From assembly GCA_964304625.1 (NCBI GenBank), contig OZ199838.1, forward strand, positions 9,114,001 to 9,178,000: DNA of 64,000 nt, given 5' to 3'. Shown one piece after another: positions 11,001 through 22,799 of the stretch (position 1 is its first letter; the number at the start of each line of letters is the position of its first letter). Both the position numbers and the translations under genes were made by a program. A model generated the notes under the pieces. The model did no database searches and was not told the origin of the DNA. It saw nothing but the letters and a program-made list of their open reading frames with translations. Source of the stretch: Kudoa neothunni. Its lineage: Eukaryota > Cnidaria.

Positions 11001-14000
11001 CCAAGCGAATTGTGGAAATGCGTTCTAGAAACAAAATATTCAAAGTTAAAAGAAATTCGCCTCAAACTTGTTTCTATCTTTGGAGCAACTTATTGTTGTG
11101 AGTCTATTTATTCAACGATGAAGTTTGTAAAATCGAGACATAGGGGATCCTCCTTAACAAACAAACACCTGATGGAACTAATTCGTACAGCGTTAACAGC
11201 ATACGAACCGGATTACCGTCAGCTCACGAATAATGCGGAAATATAAAAAATTTGTAACATTCGAAACAATTCCTAAAAAAAATCCGAAAGCATTAGATTC
11301 TTGTGTTATTACTTTTCTCGTAAATATTTTATTTTGTTTTTTGTCGGACTGTCGTACTTGATTAAATATGAAAAATATTTTATTATTTTTGCGACCTTTT
11401 TCATAGAGGAAAAGTTTCTTGGATCATTAACTGCAAATTTATTTTTTTGAAAAACCAACATAAATTATACCTAGAAAAATTATAAGAAATTTTTCCAGCG
11501 ATTAACTGAATTAGAAACAATTAAAAACCCTTTATTTATAATTCTACATCATTGTATCTTAATATTTACCAAAAATGTAAGTTTTAAATAAGTGAGATAC
11601 ATTAATGATTTTAATGCCTTGTGGCTTTTGAAAATTTGGGCAACCTTAAAGTTGACACCCGATCTGAGAATGTTTGGCCACCCCTGGTATATACCAATGC
11701 AATATTCTAAGCAAAAATGTTTCTAGGTTACTTATTTAAAAATTCTCCATTAAAACGTGAGTTGAGCATTCAATTCAATTATAAATTTGTACTATATCTG
11801 AGCATATGCCTGTATGTATATTAAACAAAAATTAATTACCCATTATTTAAAAAAGTAGGTTACTCCTCTGTAGACGAGCAAAAACAGCCGTACTTATGTA
11901 CTGTTTTTCCTTCAAGTCTCCATATTCTTGGTTAATAGATATATCAAAATTTTTAATTTAAAGGCAGAAGTTAAAGTATTTTACGTAATAAATAGTAAAA
12001 ATTGTTTATAAATCAAGTATGCAGCCCCTTAAGTAGACAATTTTTTAAAAATGCTCGCCCATGTGACATTATTTATGTTCGATTAACCGGAATCTCGCTA
12101 TGCGGAGAGAAAATCGCTGGTCCCTAATTTTTCGGATAATCAAGGTTGGACATTATACATATATGTATATATAAAATTAAATGATATTGAAATTTAAGAA
12201 AATAATTTAAATAATACTTTTGAGGGGATATGTGTGATGTTCTAAGCGGGGACAAATTCCACTTTCAGATAATTATTGAAAATATAGGCCAAAACATTTA
12301 TAAAATCTTAACTTAAAAAACGTTGAAACTAAATAAAATTTAGTTATTAATAATATATAAGGTCATTTTTAGGAAAAAATGGTAAAATTGCGAGTCATGC
12401 AAGCCTAAATAATCATTGGTGAGTCGAAAAAAACCTTTACCTAATAATGTTTTGGGTGAATACGTCGAAAATTCGATTCTTATAAATATTCGTCGAATTT
12501 AACAAATAGGAACGTCGATAATTGCAAGGTCTAATTTCAACCTAAGATGGGATGGTGTCCGCACGATCTCCATTTTCAGTCTTGAAAAATTCTATTAATA
12601 GGTTATCTTTGCAACCAAATTTTTACAACCACGCTAGATTTAGTTTTACTCCTTGTATTATACATATTTATGTGAATTATAACAATCTTAATTATATTTT
12701 AAAGCTTTTGAGACAAATAAAACGTAATATTTTAATTCTCTGTTTATAATTAACACCGAATGTCTTTTTTTACATATTGGTTCTCTGCGTTTATATCTGT
12801 GATTAGAAAATTCTCATATCTGTATTCAATTTAATATTAATATCTTGTAGAATAAACCTGACTATTTTGAATGAAATCAGATTAATTATTTATTGATTTG
12901 TGTTAAATTTGATCGAAATTTTAGAAGGGTGGCAAAGTTTTTGCTCACGATCATGGTTCGTTATACGTTATTTGGTGACACATCAAATAAAAAATACGTT
13001 TAAGATCTTTTTCAAGCAGAAATTCTTGCAGAATTCTAAGGAGTAATAATTTGTTTCTGAAATTAATGTATTAATCATATAATCCTTGTTAGTCCTAAAC
13101 AAGGCCATTTGACCATTGATTCGAACGAGTTTATACAATTTTTTACAAATGTCAAAGGCGTTGACGATAAAGAAACCTATTTTATAGGCACAGAGCTTCT
13201 CAAACGCAACAAACTGCTATCGCTGTCAATGACGAATGCATATAATAAAAAGAAACATTCTATTGATTTTTTCATCACTTCCAACGACGATAGTAATCGT
13301 ATCGACCTAAAAATGTTACCAAGTACGATAAAAGTATTCGTGAAGGAATATCGTCACGAAGAAATTCATACCATCGAAGTAGATCGATAACTGTTTATTT
13401 GACACATCAACAAAGCTTTTTTCAATAGCTTGAATCGATCGCTGGTTTAACCACCCCTTCGTTTCCAGGAAAAATTTGTGTAAAAGGGGAAACCAACTGT
13501 CGTGGAAGCAAAGTTAGACGCTCCTATAAAAGGCGCTTCATTGCCAATGACGATCCTCCGACAAAAAGTGATTCTAGCAAACGCCATCCTCATTTAGAAT
13601 GTATTTTATCGTTTTGTGAACTTATCGTAACCGTAATATTTTCATTAGATTTGGTAGATGATTGTGTCATGTTTATTATGCCGGATCCAACTTTCTGCGA
13701 TATTTATGGAAAAATACGAATAATTCAAACTGAATTCTGTTGGCTTCAACAGTTGGAGCACAGTCAAGATCCTTTGTTTCAAATAATTGCAGCTAGAGTA
13801 TATTTTATAAAATTTGCGGGTTCATAATTTTACTTTTTGTTAGGAGTTGTGCCGCTTTTCCTCAGTTGAAACACTCAAAATACTTGAATCAGTGGTGAAA
13901 ATAAAACGTTGTTATTATGGAGCTAGAAAAGAATGTTTTACTAGTGTGGTGCACATTTTGAACAATTTTGTGTCTCAAGAAAGATGCGTCATGCTACGTC

Positions 14001-15776
14001 CATATTACCCTGCTGAATTGTACAAATCTGCATTTGGAATCAAGTCCGATCATGATTTGAGTCATCCTGCAGTATTCGCCAATATACCCGATTATTTGCT
14101 TCGAATAGCTGTGATCAAATCCATGAAAAAATTAAATCCTCCCAGAGGCCCTCTTTCCAATGTGGAGTGTCTCTTGAACACCAAAAACTTGCTCTATCGA
14201 TTATGGAAGTCTAAATCCAGCATCTCCAATGTGTTTTTAGATTGTTGCTATCGCGGCGAAATCCTAAAATCGTTGGGGCGTTTGTTGTTCACCCTCAAAT
14301 CAAAAGGTAACTCTATACGATTGGATTTTGTATCCAACTTTGTGATAATTCATGCAATTATTCCATATTTTCATAATAAATAATGTAATTTTCCAGAGAT
14401 AAGTATATTTATTAATTTAAGTTTGCGTATTAACAGTTCTTTTATTGATTATGAAGACAGTTGTATTTAATGTGAAGAATATTATCTTATTATGTGTAAA
14501 TTTTTAGCTTGAATTTCCATAATAATTTTATAAGCATAGTTGAAACAACTAATGAACTCATTGACTTTAATCTTCAAACATTTTTGTCTTAATTTCCGAA
14601 TTATAATCAATACGACGTTTAAATCTAAAACTATAAGATTTTGTTTATTTATCTTATTTTGCAAAAATTTTTTATATTTAATCGGTGTATTGTTGCCACA
14701 TTCATGCGACTAGAAATTTCGAAACAAAAATTGTATTTTCCTGCAGAGGTAGCATTGATAGAGTCAGGGTTAAGTCCTACTCTTCACCTGGGCATTTATT
14801 TAAAAATTTAATGAATATAATACAAATTTTACTTAATTATGTTATTTATTAAATAATATTAATATCTTAAAATGCTTGATTATTTATGAAGATTGACGTG
14901 TGAAATTTTTCTGTAATATGACACACTATTATAATCACCCCAATTTAGGTGTTCCCGTCATTAAATACATTGAATTGATATTAAGTGAATCAATCGACGT
15001 CCTGAATGAAGAGGTGGTGAAACCTAGCTACCATTATTGCCTCACTAAGGCTGCAATCAAGTGTATCTATATAGTGAATCAATGTGAGCCAATTAATCAA
15101 AGCGATGAGTTATTTGTATATTATGCTCAACGAGGAATCAATGACAATATAAGATGTTCAGCGATAAAGTGCCTAGTGAAATCACTTCAACATGTGCACA
15201 GTCAAACCTATAACACCATCAACAACCTTGTAAATATTATTCTTTTTGAGAGATCTATGTTGATCAAAGAAACTGTCTTGTTTACTTTAATGAAATATCC
15301 TCCTACTAAGTGTCTAGTAAGTTTTCATCAAAACCAGCATCAAACTATAATTTGTTAGGAGCCAAATGAATTTTTACCAAGAAATCATCTACTATCACGG
15401 TTCAATCAGATTTTCTATCACCATTATTTTTTGAAAGGTGGTTTCGGATTCAACAAGGCGTGTTGGAGCTGCTTCCAAAGTGTATATAGGATACTTTTTG
15501 GAGATACTACCGAAATCAAACGCCCACCAAGTAATGTTGTGGTTCTACCGAAAGTTCTTGTCCACCAATCGGTAAATTTTTAGTCTTTTTGTTATCTAAT
15601 GAGCTGAAATTAAGATTGTATCGCATGAATCTCGGAAAAATGCTGAACTATCCGATGATCTATCCCTCTATTCTACAATAGAAAACAAATCTGGCACCGG
15701 TGCCGAAGTTCTCAAAACCATTGATGATGGACAAAAAATAAAGATTGTTTTCAAAATTCGAGAACCAGATCCCTGA
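7994..15776 (+). CDS. TAF2: TFIID subunit TAF2, ten exons
   Basis: TFIID component that contacts the initiator region of Pol II promoters. Exons: 7994-9252, 9294-9526, 12925-13042, 13093-13378, 13429-13600, 13649-13797, 13844-14306, 14949-15316, 15359-15571 and 15615-15776. They sum to 3423 nt, in phase throughout, encoding 1140 residues (1135 from the ATG at 8009; human 1199). Exon 1 is the aminopeptidase-like domain, with FCDWFPCFN corresponding to RFWFPCVDS, and lacks a zinc HEXXH site as expected. KYPFEKLQLVF and ILAECWFGCYF also align. Exon 4 holds NAYNKKKHSIDF (human FNRKRNVLEL). Exons 6-9 are the HEAT-repeat part: MFIMPDPTFCDIYGKI (human WIRIDPDMSVLRKV), then FCWLQQLEHSQDPLFQ. Intron 2 (9527-12924) is 3.4 kb and contains two nested transposons; the others are 41-50 nt except 642 nt at 14307-14948. 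The His/Lys-rich tail of vertebrate TAF2 is absent. Confidence 0.94.
7995..8006. promoter_or_regulatory. NRF1-like site TGCGCATGCGAA
   Basis: Matches YGCGCAYGCGCR at 11 of 12 positions. It overlaps an upstream in-frame ATG (7994) and ends 2 nt before the ATG at 8009, so 8009 is the more likely TAF2 start. Confidence 0.6.
9921..9932. promoter_or_regulatory. NRF1-like site CGCGCGTGCGTG in TAF2 intron 2
   Basis: Matches the reverse-complement consensus YGCGCRTGCGCR at 11 of 12. It lies inside the long TAF2 intron with no recognised start codon beside it. Confidence 0.4.
10480..12153. mobile_element. Pogo/Tigger-type element in TAF2 intron 2, split by a hAT
   Basis: Left end TAGTCGAACCTCGATTATC and right end GATAATCAAGGTTGGACAT are imperfect inverted repeats flanked by TA (10478-10479, 12154-12155). 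These resemble the CAGTCGAACCTCGATTA ends of Tigger elements. A 1029-bp hAT sits at 10658-11686, so the original element was about 640 bp, a non-autonomous form. No transposase remnant seen. It lies in the sense of neither gene and is removed by splicing. Confidence 0.72.
10658..11686 (+). mobile_element. Non-autonomous hAT element, copy 1
   Basis: Begins CAGGAGTGGCCAAACC and ends GTTTGGCCACCCCTG, hAT-type inverted repeats. The 8-bp flanks GTATGAAC (10650-10657) and GTATATAC (11687-11694) match at 6 of 8, as expected for an old hAT target duplication. Plus-strand 11010-11246 encodes the hAT C-terminal dimerisation block (ATYCCESIYSTMKFVKSRHR, then LTNKHLMELIRTAL). The rest of the transposase is missing, so this is an internally deleted copy. 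A sister copy lies at 35306-36354. It is nested inside a pogo-type element. Confidence 0.88.
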
Positions 15777-15875
15777 TTTTTTTTACCTGTCATTAATGTA
15801 TTTATTAATATTGAGATTTGAAACCTTTCACTTTATATTGTGTCGTCAAATACTTTCATTTTTCTGGTTCAAATA
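15777..15875. other. TAF2 3' flank
   Basis: Short AT-rich stretch between the TAF2 stop codon and a pogo-type MITE. The TAF2 polyadenylation site probably lies here or within the MITE. Confidence 0.4.
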
Positions 15876-16054
15876 CAGTTGAGATTCTATATTTTGTAAT
15901 TTCATAGGAAGAACAAAAATTACACAATATTAGGTGCAAAGGCACATAAAACAATATTTTTCAATTAATAAATTATTAGATGAAAATCTTTAAATTTAAT
16001 TTCTACGTATTTTCATAGTAGAATCTTAAATTACATAATATCAAATCCCTATTG
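15876..16054. repeat. Pogo-type MITE, 179 bp
   Basis: Ends CAGTTGAGATTCTATATTTT and the complement of CAATAGGGATTTGATATTAT, flanked by TA (15874-15875, 16055-16056). They match the termini of the larger elements at 4174-5719 and 16313-18250, so this is a deletion derivative of the same family. It lies about 100 bp past the TAF2 stop. Confidence 0.72.
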
Positions 16055-16312
16055 TATATTGTTTGTGTCATATACTGATATGTATTTCCTGATATTTTTA
16101 CATCATTATTTTTAAAATTATAAGATAAAAATTTATTCATTAAAATACCTTAGTTATCAAATGGTGTCATTATTCGACAGTTAATTGAATTAAATCAGTT
16201 AATATTTCTTTATGGCTTATCTATTGTATTGGATTTATTAGTTATTAAAACTTTGTATATAAAACATATACAATAAATTCATGTTGTTAACATACGAAAA
16301 TTTAACGAATTA

Positions 16313-18250
16313 CAGTCGATAATGGATATTGCGTGGGTTTCTGGGACCAGCAAAAAATCACGCAATAAAAGTTATTACGCAATACCAAGTTTCATTCGTG
16401 TGAGTCACACCGTAAAATACGATTTTCTTGTGCTAATAGTTGATGATTATTCCTACAAACAAACGAAGTTTAAACACAGATAACATAGAGTTCAATTAAG
16501 GGAGAGTTATTAAATTTTGTCAAAAACTTTTGTGATTTTTGTGTCGAAATATTTCTATTGATATTTTTTAAATTCTGTCCGCTATGGAATATAAATCAAA
16601 CAATCCAGATGGAGCCCCATGAATTAAAACTTTCATTAAAATGTCAACTATATTTTTTATTTATTTGATTAAAATTTTGACTTCTTTAATAATTAGTTCG
16701 ATATCATCAGATTAACCATTGTGGGAAATAAGTCCGCATGATTTTGCTTCTTACATGTTGCAGAATTATCATCGCCAAATTTATTTTCGTAAACTTCGAA
16801 TTCAATTAAAAAGATTAATTATGTATACATATAATAATGCTTTGTGAACCGTTTCTGACTTGGGATATCTTTCTTAAATCTTCTTGTTCTATATATTGAT
16901 ATAACTTTTTTATTACAGTTTTATATATTATTACCAAAAATTTTTGATTCTTAAAACAATTAAATATAATTTCTGATATAATACTCTCCCAAAATTTAAT
17001 TAATGGCATGATTGAGTTTAGTAACGTTTATTTTTCAATGATAAAAGCTTCACATAAAACCGTGTGCTTTGTCATTGTATTCCTGCTCTACTTTTAATGC
17101 ATTAGATGATACCTAAATTAAGGTTTGTAAAATATTAGTTTTTTTTGGTAGGAAAAAAAATATCGATATTTTAAAAAAATCAATATTTTTGGGTTGAAGA
17201 GGATATTGATCCAACAAAATTTAAACTTTTCTGTTCTCATCTCTCATTCTTTGATTCAACTTTCTAATTATGTTTATAAATCTACTGCACATAATCTTTG
17301 TGTTTGTTGAATAATATTCACGCGGTAAATGTTTAAATCAGTTAAAACACCCAGGATTTGTAAATTTACTAATTAAAACAGATGGAAGTTTACCCCTATT
17401 TAAAAAAAGCGACAGTAAAACATTTATTCTTTGTTGGATATTTTTCGCCTTATATTCCTATTTTATCCTTTAAAACATAATAAATGTTTTGTAACTGCTC
17501 ATAAAAGAAGGGCATTTTCATCAATGTTTATAACGTCTTTAGGATTATACACCTAAACCAAAGTAGTGTTGTCAACAGGTGAAATATCTGTATGCACAAC
17601 CTCACCACAAAACATTTTGAAAGCTATCCCATATTTTGACGTGGACTCTGAAAACTACCCTTAACTAGACTTTAAATTTGAAATTTCTTTTTTATTTGCA
17701 ATATATAAAGCAATTTTGAGAATAACGCATATCAGCAGAACATTATCATTCGACCATTGTTTAACGATCCAATCATACAGCTCACCATCTATATTTTTAA
17801 TTTCCCCGAATAATATGTCCTCCTTTTGGTTTTAATATCCGTATTGTTGAATTTATCTTCGTGTGAACGAATTCTATCAATTTTTAAATGACCTTAAACG
17901 TGAAAATGTATTAATATTCAACATAGATCACCGTATCACTCAATTTAAACCTAGAAATTGTCACCTTTTCGACGACTTTCAATATTTTTATCGAATTATA
18001 ACAATCAATGATTTCTCTTTTCTCTTAACTATTACATTTTTAACGGGACATAACGAAGAAAACACTTCTACTTTTAAATGGATGGATTACTAAAACCACG
18101 GAATATCGAGACTTTGTATATACAAAAAATCTTTTGTAATGTTAACAATGTTTACAAAATGATAAAATATTAACAATAAAAAAAACTAGGTTTCTCTCTA
18201 AAAAGAATAATGTCGAAATTTCGGAATTACGCAATATCCAATATCGACTG
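16313..18250 (-). mobile_element. Pogo-like DNA transposon with degraded transposase
   Basis: Ends CAGTCGATAATGGATATTGC and the complement of CAGTCGATATTGGATATTGC, flanked by TA (16311-16312, 18251-18252). On the minus strand, pieces of a CENP-B/pogo transposase can be read in order from about 17840 to 17230: DGELYDWIV (compare ALYEWLVQQ), CGEVVHTDISPVDN, YNPKDVINIDENALL (compare YNPKDIFNADETGLF, holding the first catalytic Asp), QRINVLLSLFLNRGKLP, ISKFTNPGCFN and FKHLPREYYSTN. These lie in several frames broken by stops, so the copy is dead. Of the three family members here this one keeps the most coding sequence. Confidence 0.82.
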
Positions 18251-18296
18251 TATTCCATCAACCCTCTAAGCTAACGAAAAATTCCATCCTCTAACG

Positions 18297-18797
18297 CAGG
18301 GGTTGGGAACCTATGGTTCGCAGACAAATGTGCAATTTAGAAAATTGTTTCGCGAAATCCTTTGTGCATACGCGAAACGATTACTACGGAAAGTCAGTTA
18401 CTTACTGTATCATACACTGCAACACGCGAGTATTGCTGTGATGACAATGTTAGTCTATGTATGTATGTGAGCAGCCCTCCTATATTTAAAAGACATTAAG
18501 ACCAAACTACAGTCACGGTTAACGGATGGAAGTTACAAGGCTGGAATGAAGCCTAATTTTACCACGCATCGACTAGACTACAAAGCCATCTGCAAAACCA
18601 TACAGAGCCCAAAGTCGCATTGATGAAGAGAAATATTCTTCATTGATTGGTAATAGTGTAAAAATGTTATTAAGAAGAATTAAGTGACTTGTTTTACATT
18701 GAATGCAAGAATTATATTAAACGCGAACAGGTTCTTCAATATTTAGTTTTAAAATATGTTGTATGGCTCTCTCACCAAAAAAACGTTCTTGAGCTCT
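18297..18797. mobile_element. hAT element, 501 bp, with perfect 8-bp target duplication
   Basis: Begins CAGGGGTTGGGAACCTATGG, a typical hAT end. The right end (complement TAGAGCTCAAGAACG) is a weak inverted match. The 8-bp sequence CTCTAACG flanks both sides exactly (18289-18296 and 18798-18805). No usable coding frame, so it is non-autonomous. The intact duplication suggests it is younger than the other hAT copies in this window. Confidence 0.78.
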
Positions 18798-18805
18798 ACT
18801 CTAAC

Positions 18806-19372
18806 GTTAGGGGCTTTGGGTGATAAATATCTCAAGCTTTTTTTTCTTAAATTTAATAAAAAAATAATTTTTTAATTTACTTGAGAATTTTTAGTAGATT
18901 CTATCGATAGAATTTGGACTATATTTACATTTATTACAAAACTTAATCTGGTTTGGCTAAATAATCGTGGGTTATTTTCCACAAATGATAAGGTCTTGCG
19001 TTAACTAGTGTAAAAAATAAGTTTTATCTAACTCAAAACTAAGGGAATGGATACCATCAACAAATTCACCGAAAGCACTCATCATAATTCACCCATCAGA
19101 ATGGTTCAATTAGTTCAAGCTTCTTGCTGAAATAATCCCATTTTTCTACATAACCCAAATTGGCGCATAGTTAAAATAAAATCTCCGAGGAAATATTCTT
19201 AAACATTATAATTCAAAAATAAACCCTGATATATCTGACAAAATCGATGTTTCTCCATCCATCTGATAGGAGAACCTCAATATTATACCAACGGAAACTT
19301 TCGAGCGATCGACGAAGAATTCCGCATTGGATTGGGTGAGATACTAGTTGCAGGTTTTCTTGGAAATATCTT
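18806..19372. other. Intergenic, nothing recognised
   Basis: AT-rich sequence between a hAT element and a SINE. No coding frame or repeat could be assigned. Confidence 0.4.
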
Positions 19373-19800
19373 GTGGGCTGTGGACAGATAGCACATTGGT
19401 GTGACACTCGGACTCAGAACCTTGAGGTAATGGGTTCGAATCCGCCGGTGATCAGAATACTGCTTCCGTGTCGGTGGGTCTCTATATCATATTTGCGTGA
19501 AGCGGGATGAGAGTGAATAGGAGTTTGAATCTCCGAAACCCATCGAAACGCAAAATGATTTGCAGTTCCCGCAGAGCCGATGTCCTTAAAGGGATAGGGT
19601 TTGGGGTGGTGGTGGTCGCCCTGAGACGAAGATGTTTAGTGGGTTAAAGTCCCACACTACCGCATAAAGATAAGCGACGGGGTTTCATGTTACGTCCTGC
19701 GGTGCCTAAAGCGTTAATGGAAGAGGTCTGACAAACCAAAATTCCACAACCTAATAAGTTGCGCCAGGGGTTTTGCCTTGTAAACAAAACAAAAAAATTT
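19373..19800 (+). repeat. tRNA-derived SINE, about 430 bp
   Basis: The head resembles a tRNA with Pol III box A-like (TAGCACATTGGTG) and box B (GGGTTCGAATCC, 19432-19443) sequences. The body includes GATGGTGGTCGTCCCT-like sequence (GGTGGTGGTGGTCGCCCTGA) and the 3' end has CACAACCTAATAAGTTG followed by an A-rich tail. TTGGAAAT occurs just before (19360) and just after (19802), a candidate target duplication. Parts recur at 36363-37350 and 37801-37975, which shows this is a family. Confidence 0.78.
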
Positions 19801-22799
19801 ATTGGAAATTTTTCTATGGAATTTTACATGAGTTTCTCATTTAATCATTTTTAATTTTTCAAGTTAATATAAGTAAAAAAAATCTTGGGATGTTTTTCAC
19901 TTTAATCCCGTTAGAAGATGGAATTTTTTGGGGCCTGACCTGAACTTATATTTTAGCCAAGTTTTTGATATGCAATATGTTTAATAAATATAGGAGAACC
20001 GCGAAAATTTCAATTTTCTATGAGACAGTTGTAAAATTTTATTGCCAAATCCGCTAGAAGGTTAAATATTATGAGATTAATACGTATAAACTAGATTAAA
20101 ATATTATAACCTGGTAGGTTTAATAGAAACTCAAAGTATAATTGAAAAAATATCGATCTTAAATTAATTGGTACGTTTAAAAGAATATGTCTATTATATT
20201 TGATTAATTTTTATAGTTAAATTTTGAAGTCATTTTAGTATTTGGAATCATTCCACTTAAATAACTTTTTAAAATATAAAAACTCGCGTGTGTAAATGGG
20301 TGATAAATGGAGATTAATAATGATTTGATAATTTCTCATACTATTTAATTATGAAAGAAGCTATTTGCGTGATAAATTTTAATCCCCGCACCTTCTATTC
20401 ACAAGCTGTATAGAGATTTAATTTTTTAGAATCTGGTATATTTTATTATTTATAAGACATAGATTCGCTCTTATGAGCCATAAACAATCGAATATAGTCA
20501 AAACTAGTGACTTCTGAATATTATTTACCATAAAAATGACCAACTTCTTCAAAATTATATCATATCCAGCGCTTTCTGATTCATTCTAGTTTCCGTACCT
20601 TCTACCACTTATAAGGACGACGTCCGCATCCCTTCTCAAGCAAGATTTTAAAATGGATTTACTTTTAGGCGAGGAAATATTTCTACTAGAATAACATGGT
20701 AATTTGCCCTCTACTTTAACAAAAAAATGTAGATAGAATAACTATATTAATGATACAGTAAATGTATTGACTTTTTTCATGTCCTTTAGACAATAATTAA
20801 GAGAAAACAGCGTTCTTTATTTTAAAATTATATGTGAATAGTTGTGCACGCGCGGAATGTTGGTTTTGTAGTCTTTTTGTTTTAATTGTAAATTTACAAA
20901 TTAAATGAGAAAAAAACATGTTTCTCAATCTCAAATATAAAGTTTTAGTTTATATAATTTTTGTGTGGAAATCTAAAATAATTCAACCAAATAAAATAAC
21001 TTAATTTTGACATTAATTGAAATATAATCTTTATTTGTATTATAGTCGACTAAAAAAAATATAAATCTAAATTTTGAAGAAATCGATAGATTTTAAGCCA
21101 TTTTTTTATTTTTTATTTTCTTCATTAAGAATAAATAATAATAATTTTTCGTACTGGATTATAACATTTTATATTAAAATGAAACAAAGAAAATAATAAT
21201 TTGAAAACATAAATTAATGCTAAATAAAATTCATAAAATGATCAATTTTTTTATCCGGCTTATTTCAGATCTGCTTACGCACGAATCACATACAAATACT
21301 TTCGAGAGAGATTCCTACTACATGGAATCAATACGTCACGTATAAAGCATGCTTAGCGGTACTACTTTTCCGTTGACTCAAGATGTGAGTCAAAAACCTC
21401 TAGTAACTGTTTTCGGATCTATTGGGCGCGGAGAATCTCCATTCGGGAAGTCCTGATCGAATCGGTAGTTACACCCCACTAATATTATACGCTAGTAGTT
21501 TATAGTTGCTAAATCTCACCAGGGATGTTAATTGAATGGTAAAAAATTTTCACACTTCACATTTTATTTATAAATATATTAAATAATAATTATTACAATT
21601 TTTTGATAATTTAATTTTTTTAAATTTTCAAGAATATATTTAGTCTGGCTTTAACAGAATTAATGGAAAGTGGCCATACCAACGGATAATAATATCCAGG
21701 CGAGTGTAATTTTGATCGTAGTTAATTATGCTCCCTCCCCTAAAAGTACTAACGATGGGCCAAAAGTAATCAACTACGGCATATTTTAAAAAAAATTTCA
21801 CAAATCATCTATGAATGGGAGTTGTTGCGATTAAAAAACGGCAATATGCACGCGTAGATGCCATTTAGGATTGAAAATATCCGTCGCAATAACCACTGCC
21901 TAACTAAAACCTCAAATACCAAATAGGTATGTGCATAATCAGGTATCAGCAATTACCGAAAGGTTCAATAGTTGTATTCCTTTTAAAAAAAAGTTCTAAC
22001 AGTATCGCCAGGTTTAAATTATTCTATAGTATGTAGAATCTGCAAAAATTCGATTTCGATAATTTGAACTACTATCAATAAACTCAATAAGTATTCTTAG
22101 GTGTGTCTCGCAAAATTCAAAGATTATTAGGATATTGATGAAAGATTATTCAAATTTATGTTTTTCAACTAGAAGATGTAAGTATTAATTTGTATTTAAA
22201 TTTAAAATAATTAATAATTTTGTACAATCAACTTGGTAATATGTCAGTTTGTTTTCATTTCTTAAGTTTGGCGTAGGTACAAATTACAAATATGGATAAG
22301 GGATTATGTTCAATTGCATTGACCTTAAATTGGTAGCTATCGTTGAGCTGGAAAGAAAATATTTATCATCCGTCTAATTCTGTAGATAATTTTAATAATT
22401 ATAGATTCAGTTCAACCTCTAAATTTTGATCCCAACCGTCCAAATAACCAATGGGATCTTTTAAATTATTACTTAATTACCAAAAAATTGATTAATGTAG
22501 GTAAACAAATTTTTGTTAATTTGGGTGAAAGAATAAGTTATTTACATAAAACAGAATGAGCCAATAATGATAATAACACAAATCGAATATTAGTTAATTT
22601 TCCTATTTGATTTAATGATTTGTTTGACGTATTTGTTGGTAATACACTAATAAATATTTTCGTAAACAAATCCAATCCTTCAGAAACAAAATTAATAATT
22701 TTTTAGTAGTGGTAACGATGATATGCGTTGGTTTTAGATTAATTTAAACTAGTAGGTCGTACCTGCTCGCCATTTTCCGTATATTACGGTGAAAGATAG
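19801..22799. other. 3 kb with no recognised gene
   Basis: AT-rich. Contains an NRF1-like site (20843-20854) and a relatively GC-rich patch around 21270-21480 with no coding frame I can identify. The right end is the MARCH6 promoter, where TCGCCATTTTCC (near 22768-22779) resembles a YY1 site. Confidence 0.45.
20843..20854. promoter_or_regulatory. NRF1-like site TGTGCACGCGCG
   Basis: Matches the NRF1 consensus at 11 of 12 in an otherwise gene-free stretch. It could mark the promoter of an unseen gene. Confidence 0.35.

Noticed and set aside
13847-15358. HEAT-like coding segments considered as an adaptin or coatomer gene
   Set aside because: Splice phases and sequence join them to TAF2 exons 7 and 8, and they align with the TAF2 C-terminal half.
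19413-19450. tRNA-like sequence with a good B box
   Set aside because: It does not fold as a complete tRNA and is followed by a body and A-rich tail found in other copies, so it is a SINE head, not a tRNA gene.
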